DNA of 64,000 bases, taken from NCBI GenBank assembly GCA_045837725.1, contig JBEWZL010000109.1, forward strand, positions 248,001-312,000. The letters run 5' to 3'. Shown here piece by piece: positions 34,463 to 44,629 of this stretch. The notes beneath the pieces are model-generated. The model had not been told where the DNA came from, did not search any database, and saw nothing but the letters and a program-made list of their open reading frames with translations. The DNA comes from Vermamoeba vermiformis (lineage: Eukaryota; Tubulinea; Echinamoebida). The stretch's first letter is position 1, and every line of letters begins with the position of its first letter. The translations under genes were made by a program, and so were the position numbers.

Positions 34463-37163
34463 TTAATCAAACTGCGGTGTCGCGTCAGGCATTTGATTCA
34501 GCGATAAATAATTGACGCCGTATTGTTGCTCGAATAAGGTTGGATCCATCGGCGGCATTGGAGCAACAGCATTCGGCATGAAGTTGACTGATACCGTCAT
34601 TGGATTTCCTTGCGGCACTAAGGGCTGTTGGACCTTGGCTAATTCAGGACTAATATTGTTGTTGAAGACCATTGGAATGCTCGTTGAAACAGATCCGGTC
34701 AAGAATCCTGACACGGCGCACTCCATGACGAGCGCGTGGCTGACTTCAATCAAGGGAGATGACTGCGCGAATATTGACGGGAGCAATTTTTGAGGGAACT
34801 TGAGCTCGATTTGGCCCATTAACCTAATCAAGGAAAGAGTTAGATCTGGTCATAGAGATCTGGTCAAACGCTAGTAACTTACGTTCTACCAGCCCTAACA
34901 GGGAATCCCATGCCTTCCTTGCCGTTCAGAAGTGTGAGTGGGTGCGAAGCAGAAAATGTTCGAGGAAATCCGTTGGCTGAGATCTGTAGCGTCGAGTTCA
35001 ACGTGACTCTCATTGATTTAACGTCGTAATTACTCTTATTTTCAATGGTCTGAGTTGACAGTATTAATTAATAACCATCATATCGTCGTTAACAGTACGA
35101 GTAACTTACAAAGGACAATAATTTTTGACCGCCGACTTCAGCAATATTTCCTTCTTCTAGTTTGCCCTACAGTAACGTTAATATAACCCCTCGTATGAAT
35201 TAATGGTGTTGTACGTACCGACAAGTGAATCACTTGGTCTTTGGATCTGAAGTTGAGTTTCTTTTCTTTGACAGCAATAGCCGGACTAGGCACAGCCGAG
35301 GCATAATTCACAACGACTTTAATCTCGTTGCTGACGTGTTTGTTGAGTGCCATGCGTGGTCTGTTGACGTGTGCACTGCACGTGTAAGTCACTGCAGCGA
35401 ATGGATGTTCCATCGAAGGAGGCAAGTTCAACGGCATGACGAACGAGAAGGGCCAGTAGTACGAGCCTGAATCGATCTGAAATATAATTAGCCCGAGTCC
35501 TAGTATCATATAATAAGCACATACCACCGGTTGTTGAGCAAACAAGACCTGATCCACATTGAAAAGTACCACGTGTTCAGTTCTGCGGATCATGTGCCCA
35601 TCAGTCATTCTGTGGCCGTTGTGATCACGTTCATTAGGATTGCACAGCGACTCTTGTTTCCAACGCGTGTGTTCTGTGCCGAGGAACTTCAAAGTGATGT
35701 CTTTGACGCTCAATGGATTGCCAACATTGAAAATGACACCGCCTGTCACCGTCTAAAACACGAGTTAGAATACATTTCCTTTTATAGTAATAACTTCCAT
35801 ATGTCACGTACCTCTCCAGGATAAACAGTCGTGCGGTCCAAGACGAGTCGCAAGTCAGGCAGCTTCAAATTGATGTGTTGTTTGGGCTCTGAAGGCAGCA
35901 CTGATTCACTGAACTGAAACATCACATGAAGACGTGCTGATTTCTGGTGTTGTCACGAATGTTAGTTATTGTGAATAATGAGCAGTGCTATATTGATGTG
36001 CAAATATAAACACTCACAGAGATCTGAAGCCACAAGTCGTGCACTTGATTCGATGCAAATGGTCTGATGTCGAGTTCAAATCGACCCAGCAGTTGATTCG
36101 ATGCCAGTGTGCGATGATTCTGAATGTGAGTGCAATGGTCAGCGTCAACACGATGATGATGATGATGCAAATAAAAATCATCAATTAAAATAACACAATT
36201 TCAATCAATCGCACACTGGTCAACTCACCCACACTTTGAACTGAATGGGAAACTCTTTGTTTGGCAGACTCACACTGAACTCTTCGAACCACTGTCAATA
36301 ATCACAACGAGCATTAGTCATCCGTAATATATAAAATGAATGCATATTTGTCATCGCATTATTAATGATTGTGACTCACTTTGGCGTGTTTGTTGTTGTT
36401 GAAGACTTGCGTGGCGAGTGTTGGTGGATGATAACTGTGATTCAACGGCACTGATACGCGCATCTTCAGTTGAGGAGATAGCTCTATATAAGATATTAAT
36501 AATAAGGTCGTATGAAGCAGTCTCCGAGAATTTTCTTGAACGAACCTGCTTTTGGATTCTCTTCGAGTTCAAGTCCAACTGCTTCAATAATCTTAATCCA
36601 TAATATTCCTTGGCTGTGTCCTTGATTAACATCACCATATACCTAAAGTAGCTATAAATAACCGGCACTAATGGATCATGAAAATGCTTACGTGTTTCTT
36701 GATCCGGAAAAAGTGTTGTAATTGAAAACAGTCGCATATATCAGGATGAGAAACCATCTCTTTAAGGATGGTGTCGAACGCTGTTTGTCGTTCTTGGATA
36801 ACGAGACCTTCCGACTTGAACGGATTCACTTTAGATGGAAAAGGCGATAACTTGTGCTTGGGAAATTGCTTTACTATCTATTATCGCGTCAGAAAATATA
36901 TCTAGTCGTATATTATATATCTTACGTGATCGTATAGCGATTGCAATTCAGTGTAACGAAAACCCATTTCCCATCTGTGTCCTGTGCTGGTGGACAGTTC
37001 GAAAATATACTTCTGTACATTAATTTTAGTACAATACTTATTCTATTATTAATCACGCATCGCTTACTCGATATGGCTTTTGATTTTGCTTGAAAGAATT
37101 CTCAGATCGGACGCAGCGGATCTGCACATTTAAGTGCGGTGGCGCTTGAATTGCGTCGTTCAT
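34463..37163 (-). CDS. PX-C2-arrestin-like protein, copy A
   Basis: About ten exons. It starts MNDAIQAPPHLNVQIRCVRS and enters a PX-type phosphoinositide-binding domain (FELSTSTGHRWEMGFRYTEL, QFPKHKLSPFPSKVNPFKSE, VIQERQTAFDTILKEMVSHP). A C2-like domain follows (ILWIKIIEAVGLELEENP, LSPQLKMRVSVPLNHSYHPP, EFPIQFKVWNHRTLASNQ, LLGRFELDIRPFASNQVHDL). The last half is an arrestin fold (INLKLPDLRLVLDRT, GVIFNVGNPLSVKDITLKFL, YYWPFSFVMPLNLPPSM, KEKKLNFRSKDQVIHLS). It ends with the tail PPMDPTLFEQQYGVNYLS and NQMPDATPQFD at 34463. It is probably a membrane-recruited trafficking adaptor. Copy B at 41665-44506 is an inverted paralogue with the same architecture. The 35831-36483 segment is nearly identical between them, introns included. 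The start is ATG 37163. Confidence 0.75.
35831..36483 (-). repeat. inverted repeat arm 1 (gene-converted core of the paralogue pair)
   Basis: By eye this segment matches 42392-43036 in reverse orientation at about 96%, across four exons and three introns. I see only three exon differences, all synonymous; most changes are in introns. Identity stops abruptly at both ends. A (CAT)n-like microsatellite near 36160 is shared. Confidence 0.85.
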
Positions 37164-37436
37164 TCGCCTAGCGTTGTATTACTTGAAACAAAAACTAAAA
37201 ATATCTGTCAGTTTCGTTTTTATTCTGTTGCGTAAGAAATACGCAAAAAATTGGATCGGACAAGTCGATCGATTTTTCGGCGCTCGAAAAGAACAATGGC
37301 TGGCAAGAACTTACAACATTCGCACGAACTTTCGAGTACATGGACGCGTCCTAGGAATTAAATAGGCGCCAAGCGAGTTTGAAAGGGAGTAACAGCAGAT
37401 CTCCGTTTGTAAATTGGATGTGGTCGTTTTGAAGGT

Positions 37437-38898
37437 CTATTTGGTATCAGTAGCTTTCTTACGCGCCAAGAAATAAGAAGTGGGTCTTCCATCATCCAGA
37501 TGGATCACTTTGTCCTCGAGAATTTCGAATTGATTTTCTTGCTCGAAGATCGCCTTCAACTCGCCAGGAGCCAATAAGAACTTCTTCGTTCTCGGCTTCA
37601 AACAACCCTCCATAAATGTATGATAGACTATGAAGCCTCCTGGACGAATCAAATTCCTGCAAAGGCTCGATAAGTCAATTTCTTTTTCGAAAATTGAAAA
37701 TTAGAAAAAAGAGTAGGGGCCTTATTTTAAACTCGCAATATCGATGCAATGAGCTTACTTGATGAAATCCATCAAATCTCTGTTCAAATATCGCGCTACG
37801 TTGACTACATCCGCTCTTTCTTTGAACACTTCTAAAATTGGCTTCCAATCCTCTTCGAAATCAACACACCGGAAATCTATATTCGTATCATATCATTAAG
37901 CCGATTAATATTAATTGTCTAAGTAGTCGCGAAATTTAACGTACCTATCGTAACTCCAGCCCTTCTCGCCAAATCCACTGCGCGTACTTTTAATTTTTCG
38001 AGGTAATCGAAGCCGATTGCTGTCCAACCTCGTGCCGCTAAGAATACCATATCTCTTGCTGTCGATACAGATGTTAATTAGACCAAACAGCAGGAATGTT
38101 TTTCTGCGTACCAGATCCACAAGCTAGATCAATCACTGTTCCGCTTGATTTCAATCCATCTTTAATTCTTAGCGCTTCTATTTGATTTATTACGCCCTCA
38201 ATGCATGGTGTTGGCCTCCATAGCCTAATTATAGAAAGAAAAGGATAAATTAATTTTGGTTCGTACTGGATCGGCTTCTAGCGCATTAAATGCTGTAAAT
38301 ATGCTTCCTATTGTACGTACACTTTAGAAATGTGAGAATTTTCCAAGAACAAATCGAGTGCTTTGACTTGCGTCCAAAACTCTTCAGTGCTAACAAAAGT
38401 GTCTTTGATGAAATACTTGTGCTCGCTGCAATATGCTGCGGCCTAATACCGACTATATAAGTAGCTAATTATATAATATTATTAAGCTGCTTACTTCTTT
38501 CAACTCCTCTTCCGAACCGACAAAATACAAATATGACAGCTGCCACAAGTTAAATCATGTTTTATTCCAGGAGTTGGTCAAATAGTAATACTTACTTTGG
38601 GTGGTAATTCGTGTGCTAAATTATAATTGAATTAATAAGCGGTGAATAAGTAAGTAATGGCTGGTAAAACACGATCCACATCCAGCACGGTCCAAATAAT
38701 AAATAGTAATTTTTAGTAATATATTTTATTTTAAAATATTACTAAAATTTACTAACCTAGTGGTGGTATCTCCTTCGATGGAATATGCGTGCTTCCAGCC
38801 ACGTGGAATTTTTCAAACAGTTCAGTCGATCGCAGGTCAACAAGACCCAAGCCTGAAGCTTTCCATTCGAGCAGTTTCTCCTTGATATTACTCTCCAT
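37437..38898 (-). CDS. Rhodanese-like domain fused to an S-adenosylmethionine methyltransferase
   Basis: The N-terminal region is rhodanese-like (EKLLEWKASGLGLVDLRSTE, FHVAGSTHIPSKEIPPLG). The strand where rhodaneses carry the catalytic Cys reads LSYLYFVGSEEELKE, so no active-site Cys is present. The C-terminal part is a class I methyltransferase. Motif I is VIDLACGSGRDMVFLAARGW followed by TAIGFDYLEKLKVRAVDLAR. Then come DFRCVDFEEDWKP, RPGGFIVYHTFMEGCLKPRT and LAPGELKAIFEQENQFEILE. It ends KKATDTK at TAG 37439-37437. The motif I style resembles TehB/TPMT-type enzymes; the substrate is unknown. The start used is ATG 38898 (MESNIKEKLL); an in-frame ATG at 38985 would add a hydrophobic stretch. 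About seven short exons. It lies between the two inverted PX-C2-arrestin genes. Confidence 0.7.
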
Positions 38899-39217
38899 CG
38901 TATCCTTGCAACAGATTATTACAACTAATAGCCTGTTCGTGCTCTGTGTCAAAAATAAAATCAACTGATCGGTTTCATAATTCACTTTTTTTATTTGCGA
39001 ATGAACACAAGCTGCTAAACTTGTAATTAAGCGCTAGGTACGTACAAATATATTATGAGCTGCGTATGTCTGGCATAACTGCAGCGAACAAAGACTAGAT
39101 CGTCAAAATTGAGAAAAAATTAAAAATTCAAAACGGTACCTTCTTTATGTTTCATAATTTGTTACTTAATATTTATAATTAATAAGAAAATAATTAATTA
39201 TAATTTTGCAGATTAAA

Positions 39218-41487
39218 ATGAAGCGTTACTTGGCATATTTCGGATCCAACCACTATGATTTTCGGTTGCCCGAGCTCGAAGCAGTCGCTAAATTATTTAA
39301 TATTAATCTACAATATGACAAGACTGTCAATGTATTCGATGTAAGTCCCTAGCTATTATTTGTAATTTTATTTCAATTTTTTTAATACATTGGTTAGACT
39401 CCGTTCGTCGAGGTATTTGTCGATTCAGAAGAAGACCTTGTTAAAATCGCTAGCAGAGCTGTTACAGTAAAGTACGAACATATTCAACCAATTGTATAGT
39501 CATGTAACTAATCCAATTATTTAGAGCATTTTACGAGATCTTTGGTGCCGGCAAAAATTACAATGAAGTGATCAATGGTGTTAAGAAATATATTGCTGAA
39601 CTACCTGTAAGTAATTTATTATAAACTTACACGAGCCGGATCCATTTCGAAAATAGACCGAAATAATTATAATTGACATTTTCCTAATTAGGATGACTAC
39701 GCCAAATATTCTCATGCCGATCGATCGTTCAAATTCCTCGTAGAAGGACACAACAAGAAATTTACGCACGAACAAAAAATGGAGAAAATTGCAGCGTTTA
39801 AATTCATGGACCTGAAGTCGACTGTCAACTTGGAAAATCCCACGGATATTTTTGCAATCTTTGAAGACTATCGCCGCACAGACAAGAACACTCCTGTGCG
39901 CGTATTCATGTGCCGACAAGTAGTGCTCGGTCGACGCGATTTGATCGATGTGTTCAGCTTGAAAAAACGACAGTACTTGGGCATCACTTCGATGGACAGT
40001 GAGCTCTCGTTGATTGGTGCAAATATGGCCCTGGTACGTGCCTTGCAAAATGTCGCGTCGTACTTTCTTTCAAGAATTAACTCTCACATTTATCATTAGG
40101 CGCGTGAAGGTACAATGGTGATCGATCCATTTGTGGGCACGGGCAGTCTCGTGATCACGTGCGCACACTTTGGCTCGATGACCATGGGCGGTGACATTGA
40201 CGCTTCAGCATTGACGGGCAAAGAAGAGGGCAAGAATGTGTTCACGAACTTTGGTCAGTACAATGTGCGCGACAGACTCGTGGACGTGATGCGCTTCGAT
40301 CACCACAAGAACGACGTCATTCGCAGCAACGAGTGGTTCGACGCCATTGTTTGCGATCGTAAGTACAGCTCAAATAATAGCCGACCTGTCAGCTCGTGGC
40401 TTATTATTGGATTTAGCGCCCTATGGTATTCGTGCTGGTGCAAAGAAAGTTGGCATCAAAAAGAAGACGTTGAATTGGATCCCGAAGAGCGACCAATCAT
40501 CACAGAGCTCTGACAACAACGAACAAAGACATACTTTGCAACAGTTAGTTGACATGGACAACAATTCTGAGAATAAGGACGAGAGCAATAACACTAATAC
40601 TAATGTCGAGAATAAGGACAATGAGACTAAGCACGATGAAAAAGCATCAGAGAACCAAGCTCAAGATGACGATGACGACAGTGCCAGTGAAGACAATGAG
40701 AACGAGAAAAATGACAAGACAGAGGGTCACGAAGACACGAGTGAGGGAGGCAAGGAAGGTGTCAAAGAAGGTACCAATGAGAGTGCTGAGAGTGTGCCCG
40801 ATGAGCACAAGAACAATCCGTACTACAACAACAAGAACAGACACGAGATTTTAGAGCAACGACGCAAAGCCAAGAATCAACGAATGCGCGAAAAGATGAA
40901 AGAAAAGAAGCAAAAGAAGTACTATGAGAACAAAGCTTTGAAAGAGAAAGGTGAACACGTGCCACAGTGCGTGCCGTACAGCGTGGTTGAACTCTTGTCT
41001 GATCTCTTAGGATTTGCCGCACGAACCCTGACAGTGTATGTACTTCGTGAGACTGTCGGGTATGATACTAATATATGTACTATAGTGGTGGCAGATTAGT
41101 CTATTGGTTGCCAACAACGAACGAGTAAGCGGATCCACTCGAAAAATTAAAACCTAAATTTTGGTACTAATACGTTTATCTTCTTATAGATACAAAGATA
41201 GTGATTTGCCTCAACACCCTTGCTTCAAAATAGCCGCTAATAGTGAACAGCCTTTATCGTCCAAGTGGCGCCGAAGATTGATTACGATGGAAAAAGTTAT
41301 TCCCTACGATGAAGCCCTGCACGGAAATCTACCGCCTATTAAGTACTCGCTCGAAGAGGAACCCGCGCATGCAAATATTGCCATGAAGGTATTAAAAGAT
41401 GTTAATAGACACGATAAGCGAAATGAACTCGATCACGTAAAACCGAAGTACGAAGAACTGTTTGGAAACGAAACTAAAATAAAATAA
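39218..41487 (+). CDS. TRMT11: tRNA (guanine-N2-) methyltransferase TRM11/TRMT11
   Basis: The catalytic subunit that, with TRM112, makes m2G10 in tRNAs. It starts MKRYLAYFGSNHYDFRLPEL, followed by the THUMP-like RNA-binding region (FYEIFGAGKNYNEVINGVKK, SFKFLVEGHNKKFT). The QVVLGRRDLIDVFSLKKRQY and LGITSMDSELSLIGANMAL block is typical of TRM11. The Rossmann core has VIDPFVGTGSLVITCAHFG, GGDIDAS and the catalytic DPPYG, assembled across an intron at about 40361-40418. A roughly 150-residue Asn/Glu/Asp/Lys low-complexity insert (about 40500-40960) follows. The fold resumes with VELLSDLLGFAARTLT and GGRLVYWLPT. It ends LFGNETKIK at TAA 41485-41487. A GCAG acceptor just 5' of the ATG suggests a 5' UTR intron. 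The gene lies between the inverted paralogues. Confidence 0.92.
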
Positions 41488-41664
41488 GACCAATCCGCTT
41501 ATTAAAAACAATCATGTGTACCTTGCGATATTATTCTAACGACATTCTCGACACGTAGATTACTCAACTTTTCGTGGTTTCGATTTTGCGGATCCAAAAA
41601 AGACACGTGATTTCACATTTTAATTGCTCAAAAATGAATACCTATCTTATATTGCATTTCAACC

Positions 41665-44506
41665 ATGGAACAACAAGTAGTAACCCCGACACAATTAACG
41701 ATAACGGTTAAATGCTTGCGATCTGAACTCGCGTTCGTCGAGAAACAAAAGCCATTCAAAGTAAGAAAGCTAGGCCGCTTAGCGATATTTTTCTAATATT
41801 TTGAAATAATTTTAGAGCTATATTTTCGAGTTAAGTTCGTCAGCAGGTCATAGATGGCAAGTGGCAGGTCGTTACAGCGAACTCTTCGCTTTGTATCAAT
41901 ATGTATGTCATATATTACGTGCCTTATATTTAATTAACATGGGATCCTGCAGATTACTAAGCAATATCCCAAGCACAAGCTGTCACCATTTCCACCCAAA
42001 GTAAATCCATTCAAATCAGAAGCCACCATTATTCAAGAGCGTCAAACTGGTTTCGAAAAGATATTAAATGAGATGTTCTCGGATTCAGAAATACAGGAAA
42101 GCTTTCCCTTGCTGCACTTCTTCAAAGTCAAAGATCAAGTACGGCCAGATCAAATTTCTTTTTAACCGCGTTAACGTTCTGTCTATCAGCTCTTCGGAAA
42201 GTACAGTACACAAGGTCTTAATGAAGGAATATTATGGATCAAAGTTATCGAAGCTATCGGTCTAGAACTCGAAGAGAATCCAAAAGCAGGTTAGTCTAAA
42301 AAGAATTAACATTTAATCTACTTACATCGGCTATATTAATAATATAATCGTATCACTATAGACCTTATTGTTAATGTATTATATAGATCTATCTCCTCAA
42401 TTGAAGATGCGCGTATCAGTGCCGCTGAATCACAGTTATCATCCACCAACACTCGCCACTCAAGTCTTCAACAACAACAAACACGCCAAAGTGAGTCACA
42501 ATCATTAATAATGCGATGACAAATATGAATTCATTTTATATTATGAATGACTAATGCTCACTGTGTTTATTGACAGTGGTTCGAAGAGTTCAGTGTGAGT
42601 CTGCCAAACAAAGAGTTTCCCATTCAGTTCAAAGTGTGGGTGAGTTGATCACTGTGCGATGATTGAAACTGTGTTTTTTTAGTGATGATTTTTATTTGCA
42701 TCATCATCATCATCGTGTTGACACTGACCATTGCACTCACATTCAGAATCATCGCACACTGGCATCGAATCAACTGCTGGGTCGATTTGAACTCGACATC
42801 AGACCATTTGCATCGAATCAAGTGCACGACTTGTGGCTTCAGATCTCTGTGAGTGTTTATATTTTACACATCAAATATAGTACTGCTCATCATTCACAAT
42901 ACTAACATTCGTGACAACAACAGAAATCAGCACGTCTTCATGTGATGTTTCAGTTCAGTGAATCAGTGCTGCCTTCAGAGCCCAAACAACACATCAATTT
43001 GAAGCTGCCTGACTTGCGACTCGTCTTGGACCGCACTGTCTACGTCCCAGGCGAGGTAATATGACGTGTAGGTGCCTAGCGCTATCATGAACTAACGTCG
43101 TACTGTCAGACTGTCAACGGCAGTGTGTTGTACAATGTCGGCAATCCATTGAGTGTCAAAGACATTTCACTGCAGTTGTGCGGCACTGAACACGCAGAAT
43201 GGACCGAGTCACACACTGAGAGCAGTACTGATAGTGATGGTATGATATGCCTTGGTAACTCATTACAAGACGTTCTTTGACTTTTCGTTGACCAACAGGC
43301 CAGAGCCGCACCGAGACAGTGTACGATACTTATCGACAAACAATAACGCTGTTCAATGTGTCGCAGATCCTCTTTGCCGAGAAGCCAACAGTAAGCATGG
43401 TGAATTATCACCCCGTTGTGACTAATTGCGTGCATTGCAGATTGAGTCAGGCACCTATTATTGGCCGTTTTCGTTCGTCTTGCCAATGAATTTGCCTCCG
43501 TCCATGAGATACTACGACACATACATTGAATACAACGCGACAGTGACCGTGCACAGACCAGGACTGGCATCCAACAAACGCGTCAGCACTGCATTCGAAG
43601 TGGCTGTCAATTACGTGTCAATGTACAACTCGCCAGCTGTCACTTACAAGGAGAAAAAACTCAACTTTAGATCCAAAGATCAAGTCGTCGCCATCACCGT
43701 ACGTTAATTCCTGGTACTTTCTATTAGGCACTAACATATCTATGTCGTTTAGGGTGGATTGGACGGCAACACTAATGTCGTAACTATGGGATCCACACGC
43801 ATGTTCAATTTCGTACGTAGAATGCACATTTTTATGCCTATATAGTGCGAGTATAATCTAATTATACCGTATGCTAGACAATCGATAATCGCTCAGAATA
43901 TGACGTCAAAAAGATGTTCGTTACACTCTACGCATCTGGTCACAGGCATGCACAGGGACGTAGCGATTCGTTTGGGTGGAGCTTGAATCTGCTCAAAATT
44001 GATGAAAAATCGCAAATTAAGTTACCTAAAGGACGCAATATGTAAGTGATTGGTTAGTACCAGATCCAGCTCAAACTCATCTGACCCTCTTTAGCTTGCA
44101 GACTCAGGTCCCACTAACGTTCCCTATTAACACACTGCCGAGCTTATTTAAGGAATTCACTCCTCTTATTCATATTGATTATTACATCGAGATTGAGTGC
44201 ACAATGACCGGTAAGGTTGAGCAGTACAATTGAGCTGGATCTGACGTTATTTTCGTTGTAGGATTCTTAACTGGCTCTGTATCGACAGCAATCCCTATTA
44301 TATTCAATAAGATGCCTCCCCCAACGCTCATTCAAGTACCCGCTTTCGAACCTTCAGCGCCATATATTGAACCAGTTTTGTCTTACAAATTCCAGCCAAA
44401 TGGAGTCACGCCACTACCGCCAATGGATCCAGCGTTGTTTGAACAACAATACGGCGTTAATTATTCGTCCGTTAAATCAAACGCCTGGTTCTACTCCGCA
44501 AAATGA
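41665..44506 (+). CDS. PX-C2-arrestin-like protein, copy B
   Basis: It has the same domain order as copy A. It starts MEQQVVTPTQLTITVKCLRS. The PX-type domain reads FELSSSAGHRWQVAGRYSEL, QYPKHKLSPFPPKVNPFKSE and IIQERQTGFEKILNEMFSDS. The C2-like domain reads LWIKVIEAIGLELEENPKA, then the converted core (LSPQLKMRVSVPLNHSYHPP through LRLVLDRT). The arrestin fold reads GSVLYNVGNPLSVKDISLQL, YYWPFSFVLPMNLPPSM and KEKKLNFRSKDQVVAIT. The tail is PLPPMDPALFEQQYGVNYSS, ending WFYSAK at TGA 44504-44506. Outside the 42392-43036 core it differs from A at many positions, for example a Ser/Thr/Asp/Glu-rich loop (SHTESSTDSDGQSRTE) in the arrestin part. Both genes keep the same C-terminal peptide, suggesting a conserved docking function. 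Ligands are unknown. Confidence 0.75.
42392..43036 (+). repeat. inverted repeat arm 2 (gene-converted core of the paralogue pair)
   Basis: Partner of 35831-36483 in the opposite orientation; the arms are about 5.9 kb apart. The segment covers the C2-like domain and the start of the arrestin fold. Its encoded protein of about 125 residues appears identical in the two copies. Confidence 0.85.
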
Positions 44507-44629
44507 CTGATGAGTACATCCAAAAAAATAAATATTATTTATTTGTACAAAATTAAACAAAAAACTCGCAGGTCGCAAAAGATTTACAAGATGGTCAATA
44601 GTAGCCTATTTTAGGGTTGTCGGCGTATA

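Noticed and set aside
35988-36170. MHHHHH-starting minus frame, and its plus twin at 42663-42905
   Set aside because: The His run is the (CAT)n microsatellite of an intron read as codons; the real exon starts at NHRTLASNQ.
36351-36737. 128-codon minus frame
   Set aside because: It crosses two introns of PX-C2-arrestin copy A and uses the wrong frame; the correct frame gives ILWIKIIEAVGLELEENP as in copy B.
37174-37365. 63-codon plus frame between copy A and the methyltransferase gene
   Set aside because: No domain, weak codon bias, and it lies in a promoter-sized spacer.
40549-40854. Thr/Met-rich frame in TRMT11
   Set aside because: A shadow of the low-complexity Asn/Glu insert in another frame.
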